NCBI RefSeq assembly: GCF_031458095.1
Contig: NZ_JAVDXU010000003.1
Span: 558,001 to 622,000 of the forward strand
From: Pelomonas saccharophila_A
Lineage (GTDB): Bacteria > Pseudomonadota > Gammaproteobacteria > Burkholderiales > Burkholderiaceae_C
Length of the DNA: 64,000 bases
Direction of reading: 5' to 3'
Shown piece by piece: positions 26,216 through 34,998 of this stretch. A model generated the notes under the pieces. It searched no databases. It saw nothing but the letters and a program-made list of their open reading frames with translations, and was not told the origin of the DNA. Numbering within the stretch: the first letter of the stretch is position 1; each line of letters begins with the position of its first letter. The position numbers and the translations under genes are program-made.

Positions 26216-26266
26216 TCATATAGCCAAAAGTCATATATGATTGAAATCATATGGAGTGACTCATAT
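26216..26266. repeat. Four regularly spaced TCATAT repeats
   Basis: TCATAT occurs at 26216, 26231, 26247 and 26261, spaced 15, 16 and 14 bases. The second copy is part of the palindrome TCATATATGA (26231-26240). Such an AT-rich array in GC-rich DNA is unlikely by chance and may be a multi-site binding region. Confidence 0.6.
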
Positions 26267-26570
26267 AACCCATCGGCGGCTTCCGCAGCATGATGGAAGG
26301 TGAAGATGGTTTGCTGGCGGGAAAACTGCAGCATTCCAACCACACATACGCGGGCTTGGGGGCGCCAAAAAATCCCATTGAGATCAATGACTTGCAGTCG
26401 TTCTTTGGGTGACACGCCCCGCGTCTCCGGGAACCCTAGGGGTTTTCCCAAGCCAGGCTGAATTTGACGCGCTCCGAAAATTCGCATCAGCCACCGCCCG
26501 ACCGGGCGAGTTGTTATTTGGCTGAGCCGTTTGGCAGCACACCCGCTAGCCATTCTTTTCTGGAGCAGAG

Positions 26571-29267
26571 ATGCATAAGCAAACCAAAATCGCCGCCGCG
26601 GTCCTGTTGACCGTCGGCGGTTTCAGCGCTTGGGCCCAACAGGCCGAGCCGCAACAGATCGAGCGCGTCACCGTTACCGGTTCCGCGATCAAGCGCATCG
26701 ACGCGGAATCGTCCGTGCCGGTCACCGTCATCAAGATGTCTGATCTGCGCAATTCCGGCGTGACGTCGGTCGAGCAGATCATGTCCAGCCTGACGGCCGT
26801 GCAATCCTCGGTCAACGCGGCCCAGTCCATCGGTTCCGGCAGCGGCGGCGCCTCCTTCGCCGACCTGCGCGGCATCGGCCAGGACAAGACCCTGGTGCTG
26901 CTGAACGGTGAGCGCATCGCCAACAACGCGGTCGACGGCTCGGCCCCTGACCTGAACATGATTCCCTTCGCTGCGATCGATCGCATCGAAGTGCTGCGCG
27001 ACGGTGCCTCCGCCCTGTACGGCACGGACGCCATCGGCGGCGTGATCAACTTCATCACGAAGAAGACCTACAACGGCGGCAATATCACGTTGGGCTACGA
27101 CTCGCCCAAGCACAAGGGCGGCAAGGCCAAGAGCGCCAACGTCGGCGTCGGTTTCGGTGACCTGGCCACCCAAAACTTCAACGTGCTGGCCTTCGTCAGC
27201 GTGAAGAAGGAAGACCCCATCGCCGGCAACGAGCGCGACTTCAACAAGCGCATCGTCGGCGGCCTGTCCAACAGCACCGACCCCGCCAACTACACCCAGG
27301 ACTTCAGCGCCCTGTACAACCCGGCAGCCCCGACCTGCTCGGGCACGGCGCTGATCCCGGTGAACGGTGGCACGCAGTGCAAGATCGTCACGCCCAACTT
27401 CGTCGACTTCGCTCCCAAGTCGGACACGGCCTCCGGCATGCTCAAGGGCACGCTGCGCGTCAATGACGCGCTGGAACTGGGCGCCGAAGCCTTCGTGGCC
27501 CGCAACCGGGTCACGACGCGCATCGCCCCCGTGCCCTACGGCGGCTACTACATGAACCCGACCATGCCCAATGGTCAGAAGAACCCCTACTTCCCGACGG
27601 CCCACATCGACCCGAACTTCGATGACGGTACGGCGGGCACGCACCCCTTCAATCCTTCCGCTGCCTTCGCCAATCCGGTGGCCGTGCAGCCGGGCTTTGC
27701 CTACGTCTTCTGGCGCGACTTCCCCAACGGCTCGCGCGCCCAGATGAACGAGAACAAGCAAAGCCGCATCATGCTGACGGCCGACGGCAATGCCTGGAAC
27801 TGGGACTACTCGTTCAAGGCCTCGTTCAACAAGAACACCGTCGACCAGAACCTGACCGGTGGCTACGGTGACGGCGACATGATCGGTGAAGGCCTGCTCG
27901 AAGGCGTCATCAACCCCTTCGGCGCCCAGAGCGCCGCCGGCACCGCCCTGCTGGAAAAGGCCGCGCTGAACGGCAAGCTGCAGACTGCGACCGGCAAGGT
28001 CCAGATCTACAAGGGCACGGCCAGCCGCGAACTGGGTGACTGGGTGGGCGCTGGCCGCCCGGCCCAGATCGCCATCGGCGGCGAGTACCGCCGCGAGGAC
28101 TTCGATTCGCACCCGATCAAGGAATTCGCCCAGCTCGTCTCGGCCTCCACCGGCGTCGATCCGGATGCCACCGCCAAGGGCAAGCGCAATGTCTACGCGG
28201 CCTACGGCGAACTCAACGTGCCGATCACCAAGGCCCTGGAGCTGACTGGCTCGCTGCGCTACGACAAGTACAGCGACTTCGGCAACAGCACCAATCCCAA
28301 GCTGTCCTTCCGCTTCCAGCCCAGCAAGGAAATTCTGCTCCGCGGCTCGGCCTCGACGGGCTTCCGCGCACCGACGCTGTTCGAGCTCTACAGCTCGACG
28401 TCGTTCACCAACACGGCCGGCAACTTCAACAACCCGATCAACTGCCCGGGCGGCACACCCATCCCCGGCGCATCGCAAGCCAACTGCAATGGCCAGTTCC
28501 AGGTCCAGAACGGCGGCAACCCCTTCCTGAAGCCGGAGAAGTCGAAGGGCTATACCCTGGGCGCCGTGTTCGAACCGATGGCCGACCTGAGCCTTGGCAT
28601 CGACCTGTGGGCGATCAAGATCAAGAACGCCATCTCCGTGCTGCCGCAGTCCACGCTGTTCCAGAACTACACCCAGTTCCAGCAGTACTTCCACTTCTCC
28701 CAGCCCGGCAACCTGCTGTCCATCACCAGCAACTGCCCGGGCCCGAAGTGCGGTTATGTTGAGCAGCTGAACCAGAACCTGGGCGGCACCAACACCAACG
28801 GTATCGACCTGAGCGCCCAGTACCGCCTCAAGTCCGCCGTCGGCCAGTTCGACTTCGCGCTTAACAGCACCTTCGTCAACAAGTACGAGTACCAGGACTA
28901 CCCGTCGGGCCCCTGGAACCAGAACGTCGGCGTCTACTCCGGTGCCGGCCCGATCTTCAAGTGGACGCACAACCTGACGGCGAACTGGGCTTACAACAGC
29001 TTCGCCATCGGCACCGCCGTGCACTACAAGTCGGGCTATGTCGACTTCACCCCGACCAACCGCGTCTCGGCCTTCACGACGACCGACCTGTACGGCAGCT
29101 GGTCGCCCATCAAGGGCGCGTCCCTGGTGCTGGGTGTTCGCAACCTGTTCGATCGCGATCCGCCGTTCACCAACCAGGCCGACCTGTTCCAGTCCGGCGG
29201 TTGGGATTCGCGCTACGCCAACGCAGCGGGCCGCACCTACTACGTGCGCGGCACCTACTCGTTCTAA
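26571..29267 (+). CDS. TonB-dependent outer-membrane receptor 2
   Basis: An 898-residue TonB-dependent transporter. Signal peptide MHKQTKIAAAVLLTVGGFSAWA is followed by the TonB-box-like IERVTVTGSAIKRIDAE. The plug has PVTVIKMSDLRNSGVTSVEQIM and the strongly conserved LVLLNGERIANN, IEVLRDGASALYGTDAIGGVINFI. Barrel strands run to the aromatic C-terminus YYVRGTYSF. This is the branch with a long Ala/Ser/Gly plug seen in Shewanella, Alteromonas and sphingomonads. GGAG precedes the ATG closely. It is monocistronic, with a terminator 19 bp after the stop. The ligand is unknown. Confidence 0.93.
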   Translation: MHKQTKIAAAVLLTVGGFSAWAQQAEPQQIERVTVTGSAIKRIDAESSVPVTVIKMSDLRNSGVTSVEQIMSSLTAVQSSVNAAQSIGSGSGGASFADLRGIGQDKTLVLLNGERIANNAVDGSAPDLNMIPFAAIDRIEVLRDGASALYGTDAIGGVINFITKKTYNGGNITLGYDSPKHKGGKAKSANVGVGFGDLATQNFNVLAFVSVKKEDPIAGNERDFNKRIVGGLSNSTDPANYTQDFSALYNPAAPTCSGTALIPVNGGTQCKIVTPNFVDFAPKSDTASGMLKGTLRVNDALELGAEAFVARNRVTTRIAPVPYGGYYMNPTMPNGQKNPYFPTAHIDPNFDDGTAGTHPFNPSAAFANPVAVQPGFAYVFWRDFPNGSRAQMNENKQSRIMLTADGNAWNWDYSFKASFNKNTVDQNLTGGYGDGDMIGEGLLEGVINPFGAQSAAGTALLEKAALNGKLQTATGKVQIYKGTASRELGDWVGAGRPAQIAIGGEYRREDFDSHPIKEFAQLVSASTGVDPDATAKGKRNVYAAYGELNVPITKALELTGSLRYDKYSDFGNSTNPKLSFRFQPSKEILLRGSASTGFRAPTLFELYSSTSFTNTAGNFNNPINCPGGTPIPGASQANCNGQFQVQNGGNPFLKPEKSKGYTLGAVFEPMADLSLGIDLWAIKIKNAISVLPQSTLFQNYTQFQQYFHFSQPGNLLSITSNCPGPKCGYVEQLNQNLGGTNTNGIDLSAQYRLKSAVGQFDFALNSTFVNKYEYQDYPSGPWNQNVGVYSGAGPIFKWTHNLTANWAYNSFAIGTAVHYKSGYVDFTPTNRVSAFTTTDLYGSWSPIKGASLVLGVRNLFDRDPPFTNQADLFQSGGWDSRYANAAGRTYYVRGTYSF

Positions 29268-29285
29268 GCGATCCGTCGCAACACC

Positions 29286-29310
29286 AAGGGGCCCTTCGGG
29301 GCCCTTTTTT
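29286..29310 (+). terminator. Rho-independent terminator with UUCG tetraloop
   Basis: AAGGG-G-CCC, loop TTCG, GGG-CCCTT, then a run of T: an eight-pair stem with one bulged G, a very stable UUCG loop and six T at 29305-29310. It lies 19 bp after the TonB receptor stop. Confidence 0.9.
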
Positions 29311-29466
29311 CATTGTTCAACGCGAGTCATGCGGGTCACATTCTTGCAATTGGTTTCGGCGTTAGCGCATCGGGTCTGAAAAAGTGCGGCCGCTGTCACA
29401 TGGCCGCATGCGGCATGGGGTCAAGCCCGACACGCCACGCACGCAAAGGCGATGTCGGAAGAATTC

Positions 29467-30198
29467 ATGTCATCAGCCTTACCCCGTCAACCGATGGACT
29501 ACCACGCCCCCAAGCGCGCGGTGAACAACCTGCTGCTTCACTACGCCGGCCACGAGCAACGACCCGTCTTCTTCGACATCGACGCCGCCTACCCCGAGCT
29601 GCGCGCCCTTGAGCGAGCCTTCCCGCGCATCCAGGCCGAGTGCGATGCGCTGCTGGCCGACCATGTGGCCATGCCGCGCTACCACGACGTGAACCGTCCA
29701 GCCACCGAGATCTCGGCGGCGACGGCCGGCGACTGGAAGGTCTTCATGCTGGAGCTGCTCGGCCACAAGCCCGAGGCCAACCGCGCGCGCTGCCCGGCCA
29801 CCTGCGCGGCCCTGGCCCAGGTGCCCGGCGTGCTGCAGGCCTTCTTCTCGGTGCTGGACCCGGGCAAATCCATTCCCGAGCATGACGGCCCCTATGTGGG
29901 GTATCTGCGCTACCACCTCGGCATCCGTGTGCCGCACGTGAACCCGCCCCACATCCGCGTCGCCGGCCAGCCCTACACCTGGAAGGAAGGTGAAGGCGTC
30001 ATGTTCGACGACTCCTGGCCCCATGCCGTCATCAACCACGCCACCGAGCCGCGCGTCGTCCTCATTGTCGACGTGCCCCGCCCCCTGCCGCTGTTGCCAC
30101 GGCTGGTGAACAACTTCGTGCTGTGGGGCCTGGCGGCACCGCTGTATGGCAAGAAGGTGGTGCAGAAGGCCGACCGCTACAGCGGCGACCTGCTCTAG
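29467..30198 (+). CDS. Aspartyl/asparaginyl beta-hydroxylase-like dioxygenase
   Basis: A 243-residue Fe(II)/2-oxoglutarate-dependent oxygenase of the AspH/LpxO family. The iron-binding segment is IPEHDGPYVGYLRYHLGIRVP, with conserved FDDSWPHAVIN supplying the distal His and VVLIVDVPRP the 2-oxoglutarate side. The family hydroxylates Asp/Asn side chains in proteins, or lipid A acyl chains in the LpxO branch; which applies here cannot be decided. ATG 29467 has GGAAGA just upstream; ATG 29452 is an alternative adding five residues. It is convergent with the EamA gene: the two stop codons share the sequence CTAG. Confidence 0.85.
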   Translation: MSSALPRQPMDYHAPKRAVNNLLLHYAGHEQRPVFFDIDAAYPELRALERAFPRIQAECDALLADHVAMPRYHDVNRPATEISAATAGDWKVFMLELLGHKPEANRARCPATCAALAQVPGVLQAFFSVLDPGKSIPEHDGPYVGYLRYHLGIRVPHVNPPHIRVAGQPYTWKEGEGVMFDDSWPHAVINHATEPRVVLIVDVPRPLPLLPRLVNNFVLWGLAAPLYGKKVVQKADRYSGDLL

Positions 30199-31133
30199 CG
30201 CCGGCCGGCCAGGGCGATGCCGGCCAGCACCAGCAGACTGCCCGCGGCAAAGCTCGGCGCCAGCACCTCACCCAGCAGCCAGACGCCCAGCAGGACGCCG
30301 AACAGCGGCGTCAGGAAGGTGAACACGCCCAGGCGTGAGGCCAGGTAGCGGCGCAGCAGCCAGAACCAGGTCAGGAAGCTCGCAAACGACACGACCAGGC
30401 CCTGGAAGCCGAGATGCGCCCAGACGGCCGCCGTGGGTTCGAAGCGCCATTGCCCCGTCAGCCAGGCGGTGGGCAGCAACAGCACGACAGCACCGAGCAA
30501 TTGGTAGAACAGCGTCTCCGTGGCCGGCGCAGTGGCCAGCCGGGTGCAGCGGATGGTGACGGTGGTCGCCCCCATGGCCAGGCCCGCCAGCACTGCCAGC
30601 AGATCGCCCAGCCACGCCATGCCGGTGCGGGCTCCGCCGCCATCGAAAAGCGCCAGCGCAATACCGCCAAAGGCCAGGCCAATGCCCGCCCAGCGGCGGC
30701 AGTCCAGACGCTCCGCCGGCAGCCGCCAATGCAAGCCCACGGCGGTGAACAGCGGGGATGTGTAGAGAAAGACAGCGACATGGGAGGCCTGCGTCAGCTG
30801 CAACGCGACGGCCACCAGCAGGAATTCCAGGCCGAACAGCGTTCCCGCCGCGGCCCCGGCCGCCCGGCGGCGGCGGTCGAGCATTTCGCCACGCCAGCAC
30901 ATCAACCCGGCCAGCAGCGCCAGCGCCATGGCCGAGCGCAAGGCCACCATCAGCATGGGGCTGGCCTGGTCGGACACGGCCTTCAGCGACACCTGCTGCA
31001 GGCCCCAGAGAAAGCACAGCAACAGCATCAGGCCGCCGGCGCGGACATCCAGCGGCCCCGACATGCCGGCGGATGGCCGGCTCGCTGCGGCAACGGGGAA
31101 ATCGACGACGGAGGGACTGGTGGGGTACTTCAT
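30195..31133 (-). CDS. EamA/DMT-family inner-membrane exporter
   Basis: A 312-residue protein with ten predicted membrane helices in two EamA repeats (first from LMLLLCFLWGLQQVSLKAV, second from WLGDLLAVLAGLAMGATTV). The family includes RhaT, YdcZ and amino-acid or metabolite exporters. The ATG at 31133 is divergent from a LysR-type gene 75 bp away, a classic arrangement in which the LysR protein controls export of its inducer. Substrate unknown. Confidence 0.9.
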   Translation of the reverse strand: MKYPTSPSVVDFPVAAASRPSAGMSGPLDVRAGGLMLLLCFLWGLQQVSLKAVSDQASPMLMVALRSAMALALLAGLMCWRGEMLDRRRRAAGAAAGTLFGLEFLLVAVALQLTQASHVAVFLYTSPLFTAVGLHWRLPAERLDCRRWAGIGLAFGGIALALFDGGGARTGMAWLGDLLAVLAGLAMGATTVTIRCTRLATAPATETLFYQLLGAVVLLLPTAWLTGQWRFEPTAAVWAHLGFQGLVVSFASFLTWFWLLRRYLASRLGVFTFLTPLFGVLLGVWLLGEVLAPSFAAGSLLVLAGIALAGRR

Positions 31134-31160
31134 GGCGGCCAATGTGCCGCCCACGCATTA

Positions 31161-31175
31161 ATCCGAAAAGCGGAT
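31161..31175. promoter_or_regulatory. LysR-type T-N11-A box
   Basis: ATCCGAAAAGCGGAT: perfect 5-bp inverted arms ATCCG/CGGAT around AAAAG, with the T and A spaced as T-N11-A, the LysR consensus. It is midway in the 75-bp gap between the divergent EamA and LysR genes, so it can serve both. Confidence 0.8.
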
Positions 31176-31208
31176 AATTCGAAGCCAACACATCCGTTTA
31201 TCGAAACC

Positions 31209-32066
31209 GTGCGCGACCTGCAGATCGACTGGCTGAAGTGCTTCGTCGCCACGGTCGACGCCGGCTCGCTGTCCGCCGCCGCCGCGGAGATTCACCGCTC
31301 GCAATCAGCCGTCAGCATGCAGCTCAAGAAGCTGGAGTCGGCCGTCGGCCACCGGCTGCTCAAGCGCGACGCACGCCAGCTCGAGCTCACACACGAAGGC
31401 CAGACCCTGCTGGGCTATGCGCGGCGCATGCTGGACTTGCAGGCCGAGGCCCAATCGGCGCTGAGCGAGGACGACATCTCCGGCCTCATCCGCGTGGGCG
31501 TGCCGGACGACTACGCGAGCAAATACCTGACGCCGGCCCTCAAGCGCTTCGCGCCGCGGCATGGCGGCGTCGAGATCCAGCTGGATTGCGAGCAGTCAAC
31601 CTCGCTGATCCCGCGCGTGGCGCGCGGTGATCTCGACCTGGCCCTGGTCTCGCGCGACCACTCACGGCGCGGCACCCTGCTCTTCCACGAGCCCATGGTC
31701 TGGGTCGGCTCGCCGCAGTTCGAGGTCTGGCGTCGTGACCCTCTTCCCATCGCCGTCTATGAGGAGGCGAGCCTGGGCCGGCGCAGCGCCATCAACTCGC
31801 TGGCCCTGCAGGGGCGCCCCTACAAGATCGTCTACAACAGCTCCAACCTCGCCGGGCAGATCGCCGCCGTCGAAAGCGGCATCGCCGTGGCCGTGCTGAC
31901 CCAATGCAGCGTGCCGCCGCATCTGCAGCTGCTGGGCACCGAGCAGGGCCTGGGGCCGCTGGAGCCCATGGAAGTGGCCGTCTACCGCAGCCAGGCGTCC
32001 AAGGGCAACAAGGCCGTGGACAGCCTGCAGCGGCTGCTGGTGCAGACGCTCAGGGCGAGGGGGTGA
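31209..32066 (+). CDS. LysR-family transcription regulator
   Basis: A 285-residue regulator. The winged helix-turn-helix spans residues 1-62 (IDWLKCFVATVDAGSLSAAA, then SQSAVSMQLKKLESAVGHRLL), and a two-lobed effector-binding domain follows (GLIRVGVPDDYASKYLTPAL). GTG 31209 puts the HTH at the usual distance from the N-terminus. It is divergent from the EamA exporter gene and probably regulates it through the box at 31161-31175. The 3' end overlaps that of the alpha-galactosidase gene by 17 bp, in convergent orientation. Confidence 0.92.
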   Translation: MRDLQIDWLKCFVATVDAGSLSAAAAEIHRSQSAVSMQLKKLESAVGHRLLKRDARQLELTHEGQTLLGYARRMLDLQAEAQSALSEDDISGLIRVGVPDDYASKYLTPALKRFAPRHGGVEIQLDCEQSTSLIPRVARGDLDLALVSRDHSRRGTLLFHEPMVWVGSPQFEVWRRDPLPIAVYEEASLGRRSAINSLALQGRPYKIVYNSSNLAGQIAAVESGIAVAVLTQCSVPPHLQLLGTEQGLGPLEPMEVAVYRSQASKGNKAVDSLQRLLVQTLRARG

Positions 32067-33258
32067 TTCGCACCATCAAGACGCCGTGAGGCCGAACGCG
32101 GCCACCGAACTCACCGGCAACACCGCGGGTCCTCCTGCCTGACCACAAGTCCTGGACTTCGGCCTTGAGCCTGGCCGGCAGATCCAGCTGCTCCCACGTG
32201 ACCTTCATGTCAGCCGCAGCCTCGCCGCGGTTGAACAGCACCGCCGCGCGGTCGCCGCCGGCCAGCGTGCGCACCCAGACCTCCTGCTCACCCTGGCGCC
32301 AGATGCGCCGACCCTGGCGACCCAGCGGGTCCTGGTCGACCTTGATAACGTCGGCATTGATCAGGATGCGTCTGGTGTCGGCATCCATTTTGGCCATGTC
32401 GTTGCCGGCAATCAGCGGCGCAGCCAGCATGGCCCAGATGGAGAAGTGACTCTCGTACTCCGTCGTCGTCATGCCGCCGTTGCCGACTTCCAGCATGTCG
32501 GGGTCGTTCCAGCCATTGGGCGCCGCATCGGTCCACAGCTCGGCATTCATGTCGATGATGTCCAGCAGCCCGTGGGACCATTCCTTCTTGCCCTTCCAGG
32601 CATCCCAGATGTCGCCCGTCGTACGCCACAGATGGCCGATGGGGTGCGCCCAGCGGCCGGGCTGGCTCGAGCCCCACTCGCAGATGGACAGGACGATGTC
32701 GCGGCCCGACTCGCGCAGGGCCTTGGCCATGATGGTGTACGCGGCCTCGGGGCTGCGCGGACCGGTGTAGCACCAGTCGTACTTCAGCCAGTCCACGCCC
32801 CACTTCGCATACTGGCGCGCATCCTGGAACTCATGCCCGGCGCTGCCGGGACGGCCGCCGCAGGTCAGCGCGCCGGCATCGGAGTAGAGGCCGAACTTCA
32901 GCCCCTTGCCGTGCACGTAGTCGGCCAGGGCCTTCATGCCCGACGGGAAGCGATCCGGGTCGGGCTGGATGTTGCCGTCGGCGTCGCGACTCTTCTGCCA
33001 GCAGTCGTCGATCACGATATAGGCATAGCCCGCGGCCTTCATGCCCGACGCCACCATGGCGTCGGCCTGCTGGCGGATCAGTTGCTCCGACACATTGCAG
33101 GCGAACTTGTTCCAGGAGTTCCAGCCCATCGGCGGCGTGGGCGCCAGATTGGGCTTGGGGGCGTCGAGCTTGAGCGTTTCGTGCGGCGCGGCGAAAGCAC
33201 CGAGAGAAAGGCAGGCAGAGGCCGCCAGCAGCGCATGGCGCAGCCAGGTTGAGTTCAT
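32050..33258 (-). CDS. GH27 alpha-galactosidase, secreted
   Basis: A 402-residue glycoside hydrolase that removes alpha-1,6-linked galactose. Signal peptide ends near LGAFA. The GH27 barrel begins LAPTPPMGWNSWNKFAC; DDCW follows at 84-87. The nucleophile is D161 in WLKYDWCY and the acid/base is D216 in HLWRTTGDIW. GWNDPDMLEVGNGGMT is another family hallmark. A small C-terminal beta domain completes it. GGAG lies six bases before the ATG. It is the second gene of a unit with the GPH symporter, and would trim galactose side chains from galactomannan or galactoglucomannan oligosaccharides, probably in the periplasm. Confidence 0.95.
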   Translation of the reverse strand: MNSTWLRHALLAASACLSLGAFAAPHETLKLDAPKPNLAPTPPMGWNSWNKFACNVSEQLIRQQADAMVASGMKAAGYAYIVIDDCWQKSRDADGNIQPDPDRFPSGMKALADYVHGKGLKFGLYSDAGALTCGGRPGSAGHEFQDARQYAKWGVDWLKYDWCYTGPRSPEAAYTIMAKALRESGRDIVLSICEWGSSQPGRWAHPIGHLWRTTGDIWDAWKGKKEWSHGLLDIIDMNAELWTDAAPNGWNDPDMLEVGNGGMTTTEYESHFSIWAMLAAPLIAGNDMAKMDADTRRILINADVIKVDQDPLGRQGRRIWRQGEQEVWVRTLAGGDRAAVLFNRGEAAADMKVTWEQLDLPARLKAEVQDLWSGRRTRGVAGEFGGRVRPHGVLMVRITPSP

Positions 33259-33300
33259 GAACAACTCCGCGAGAAGATGGCTGTGTTTGGCTTTTGGGCC

Positions 33301-33430
33301 GAGCGCTGGGCCGCTCCCGAGCCGGCCCGTTGGGCGATGTGCATGCGGGTCAATCCGGCATGCACCGCCGTCCCCTCGGGGGACCGACCAGGCTTGCCCG
33401 CGTTCAGCCGGGCAAGACTGGGCGAGGGGC
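33301..33430 (+). repeat. Structured intercistronic repeat element, copy B
   Basis: Same layout as copy A at 2786-2971: opening GAGCGCTGGGCCGCTCC, AGCCGGCCCG, then a stem (GTGCATGC at 33339-33346 with GCATGCAC at 33358-33365), CGCCGTCCCCTCGGGGG, a second stem (CTTGCCCG at 33393-33400 with CGGGCAAG at 33409-33416), and the end GAGGGGC against the stop codon of the upstream gene. Loop sequence GTCAAT resembles TTCAAT of copy A while stem bases differ and still pair. It sits inside the GPH symporter-alpha-galactosidase unit. Confidence 0.7.
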
Positions 33431-34906
33431 TCATACAGCCCCGCGGCGCGCTTCCAGCTCGGCACGGATCTCGTGCATGCGCTGCTCGGTCAGGAAGTAG
33501 CGCGACACGACATAGAGGGCGACGAGCAGGCCGCAAATGGGGATGCCCGACAGAAAGATGCGGATCAGCAGCAGCGCGTCCTCGCCCTGCACCGGCAGCT
33601 TGGCGTCGAAGCCCGTGAACATCAGCACCCAGCCCGAGGCGCCGTTGCCCAGAGCCAGGCCGACCTTGGAAATCCATGACTGGCAGGCCGCGAACGAGCC
33701 TTCGCGGCGCTGGCCGCTGGAGAGTTCATCATGGTCGATGATGTCGGCCAGCGCCGAGCCGTAGATGGTCCAGAAGCCGGCGCCGACGAAGGCCACGCCA
33801 CCGCTGGCGAAGAGCTGCAGCCAGGGCAGCTGCGGGTTGTAGAAGAACCAGTCGCCGATGAAGGCGACGATGCCCAGCACCAGCACCGTCAACAGCGCGT
33901 TGCGCTTGCCCCAGTGCCGCGCCACCCAGCCGGCGAAGACGATGCCCACCAGGCCGCAGATCAGGCCGGCCATGCCCATCATGGAGTTCCACTTGGTCGC
34001 CTCGACGACGTTGCCGCCGCAGACGTAGTAGACCGTCGCGTAATAGCCCAGCAGGCCCACCATGGACGTGGCCATGTTGTAGGCCAGCATGGTGCCCAGC
34101 ATCTGGCGGAAGGGCCGGTTCTTCAGCGTGCGGTAGAGGGTGTCCTTGAAGGGCACGCGCTGCTGGGCCTGGGCGACGACCTTGGCGTAATAGCGCTCGC
34201 GCGTCAGCAGGAAGATGGCGACGGACACCACCACCATGATGGCGCCGAGGATGCTGGTGTAGACCTGGGCGCCGAGCAGGATGTCGGGCTTGCCGCTGGC
34301 GTCATTGAAGAAGGCCAGCGTCGTGAACTGCGCGGCGACGAACATGGCCAGCTCGGGAAGCTTCTGGATGGCGTTCTTCACCGACATCACTCGGGTGCGC
34401 TCGTGATAGTCGGGCGTCATCTCCGCGCCCAGGCTGTTCCAGGGCATGTTGAAGCAGCTCATGACCGGCACGTAGAGGCAGGTCGAGACCAGCATGAAGA
34501 CGAAGTACTCGCTGTCGCTCCAGCCACGGCCCACCGCGAACATCAGCGGCAGGCCGATGCCCGCCAGCACACCGCCGACGAGGATGTAGGGGCGGCGCCG
34601 CCCCCAACGCGTGCGCGTGTTGTCGGACATCCAGCCGAACAGCGCGTCGGAGACGGCGTCGACCGCGATCTTCAGGAAGATGACCGTCGAGATCAGCCCC
34701 GGCGCAACACCGAGGAAGACGTTGAAGACATGGAAGGCCAGCGACTGGTAGAGCCAGTGGCCCCACATGTCGAGGAAGGAGCCGAGGCCGAAGCCGATCT
34801 TCTGCGCGGTCGGCACGCGGTCACCGGCCACGGGGGCGGGCGCCGCCGCGGGGGCGCTCGGGTGGGGCATGGCAGGCACAACGGCCCCATCGGCATTGGC
34901 AAGCAC
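33431..34906 (-). CDS. GPH-family glycoside:cation symporter
   Basis: A 491-residue, twelve-helix inner-membrane symporter of the glycoside-pentoside-hexuronide family (MelB/XynB type). Landmarks are KIGFGLGSFLDMWGHWLYQSL in helix 1, AVDAVSDALFGWMSDNTRT and RWGRRRPYILVG in the helix 2-3 region, and MPWNSLGAEMT in helix 4. The start was set at GTG 34906, which has GAGGAG at ideal spacing; the open frame reaches GTG 34939, next to the operator. Together with the alpha-galactosidase it probably imports galactosides or manno-oligosaccharides. The LacI-type site at 34940-34952 is just upstream. Confidence 0.9.
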   Translation of the reverse strand: MLANADGAVVPAMPHPSAPAAAPAPVAGDRVPTAQKIGFGLGSFLDMWGHWLYQSLAFHVFNVFLGVAPGLISTVIFLKIAVDAVSDALFGWMSDNTRTRWGRRRPYILVGGVLAGIGLPLMFAVGRGWSDSEYFVFMLVSTCLYVPVMSCFNMPWNSLGAEMTPDYHERTRVMSVKNAIQKLPELAMFVAAQFTTLAFFNDASGKPDILLGAQVYTSILGAIMVVVSVAIFLLTRERYYAKVVAQAQQRVPFKDTLYRTLKNRPFRQMLGTMLAYNMATSMVGLLGYYATVYYVCGGNVVEATKWNSMMGMAGLICGLVGIVFAGWVARHWGKRNALLTVLVLGIVAFIGDWFFYNPQLPWLQLFASGGVAFVGAGFWTIYGSALADIIDHDELSSGQRREGSFAACQSWISKVGLALGNGASGWVLMFTGFDAKLPVQGEDALLLIRIFLSGIPICGLLVALYVVSRYFLTEQRMHEIRAELEARRGAV

Positions 34907-34939
34907 GTCTGTCTCCTCGGCCGCCTGGGTTGGCGACAC

Positions 34940-34952
34940 TTTTTAGTAAACA
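34940..34952 (-). promoter_or_regulatory. LacI-regulon operator, site 1 (symporter promoter)
   Basis: Reads TTTTTAGTAAACA on the plus strand, one mismatch from the shared palindrome TGTTTASTAAACA. On the minus strand a -10-like TAAAAT (34958-34963) is 5 bases before it, so a bound repressor would cover the transcription start. Confidence 0.7.
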
Positions 34953-34998
34953 GACTGATTTTATTTGTTCAACCGCCCAACAAAAGGCGGTGAAACAC

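Larger units (their letters stand above)
26092..26570. other. 479-bp non-coding region before TonB receptor 2
   Basis: No convincing gene is present on either strand. The left end holds a LacI-type operator (26134-26145). The centre is an AT-rich island with four copies of TCATAT (26216-26266). The right third contains an imperfect hairpin around 26431-26452 (GGGAACCC with GGGGTTTTCCC) and a GGAG ribosome site at 26562-26565. The long leader suggests several layers of control on the receptor gene. Confidence 0.6.

Noticed and set aside
25906..26553. Minus-strand frame of 215 codons across the receptor 2 upstream region
   Set aside because: Codon pattern is not gene-like, no ribosome site, part lies antisense to the IclR gene, and the region is better explained as regulatory.
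26514..29024. Long minus-strand frame opposite TonB receptor 2
   Set aside because: Antisense shadow with the same low-complexity composition; the plus-strand product has full receptor motifs, ribosome site and terminator.
30195..30198. Overlapping convergent stop codons (CTAG) and other tail-to-tail overlaps (32050-32066, 58307-58338, 60890-60904)
   Set aside because: Such overlaps are common in compact GC-rich genomes; noted in the gene entries but not treated as a special mechanism.
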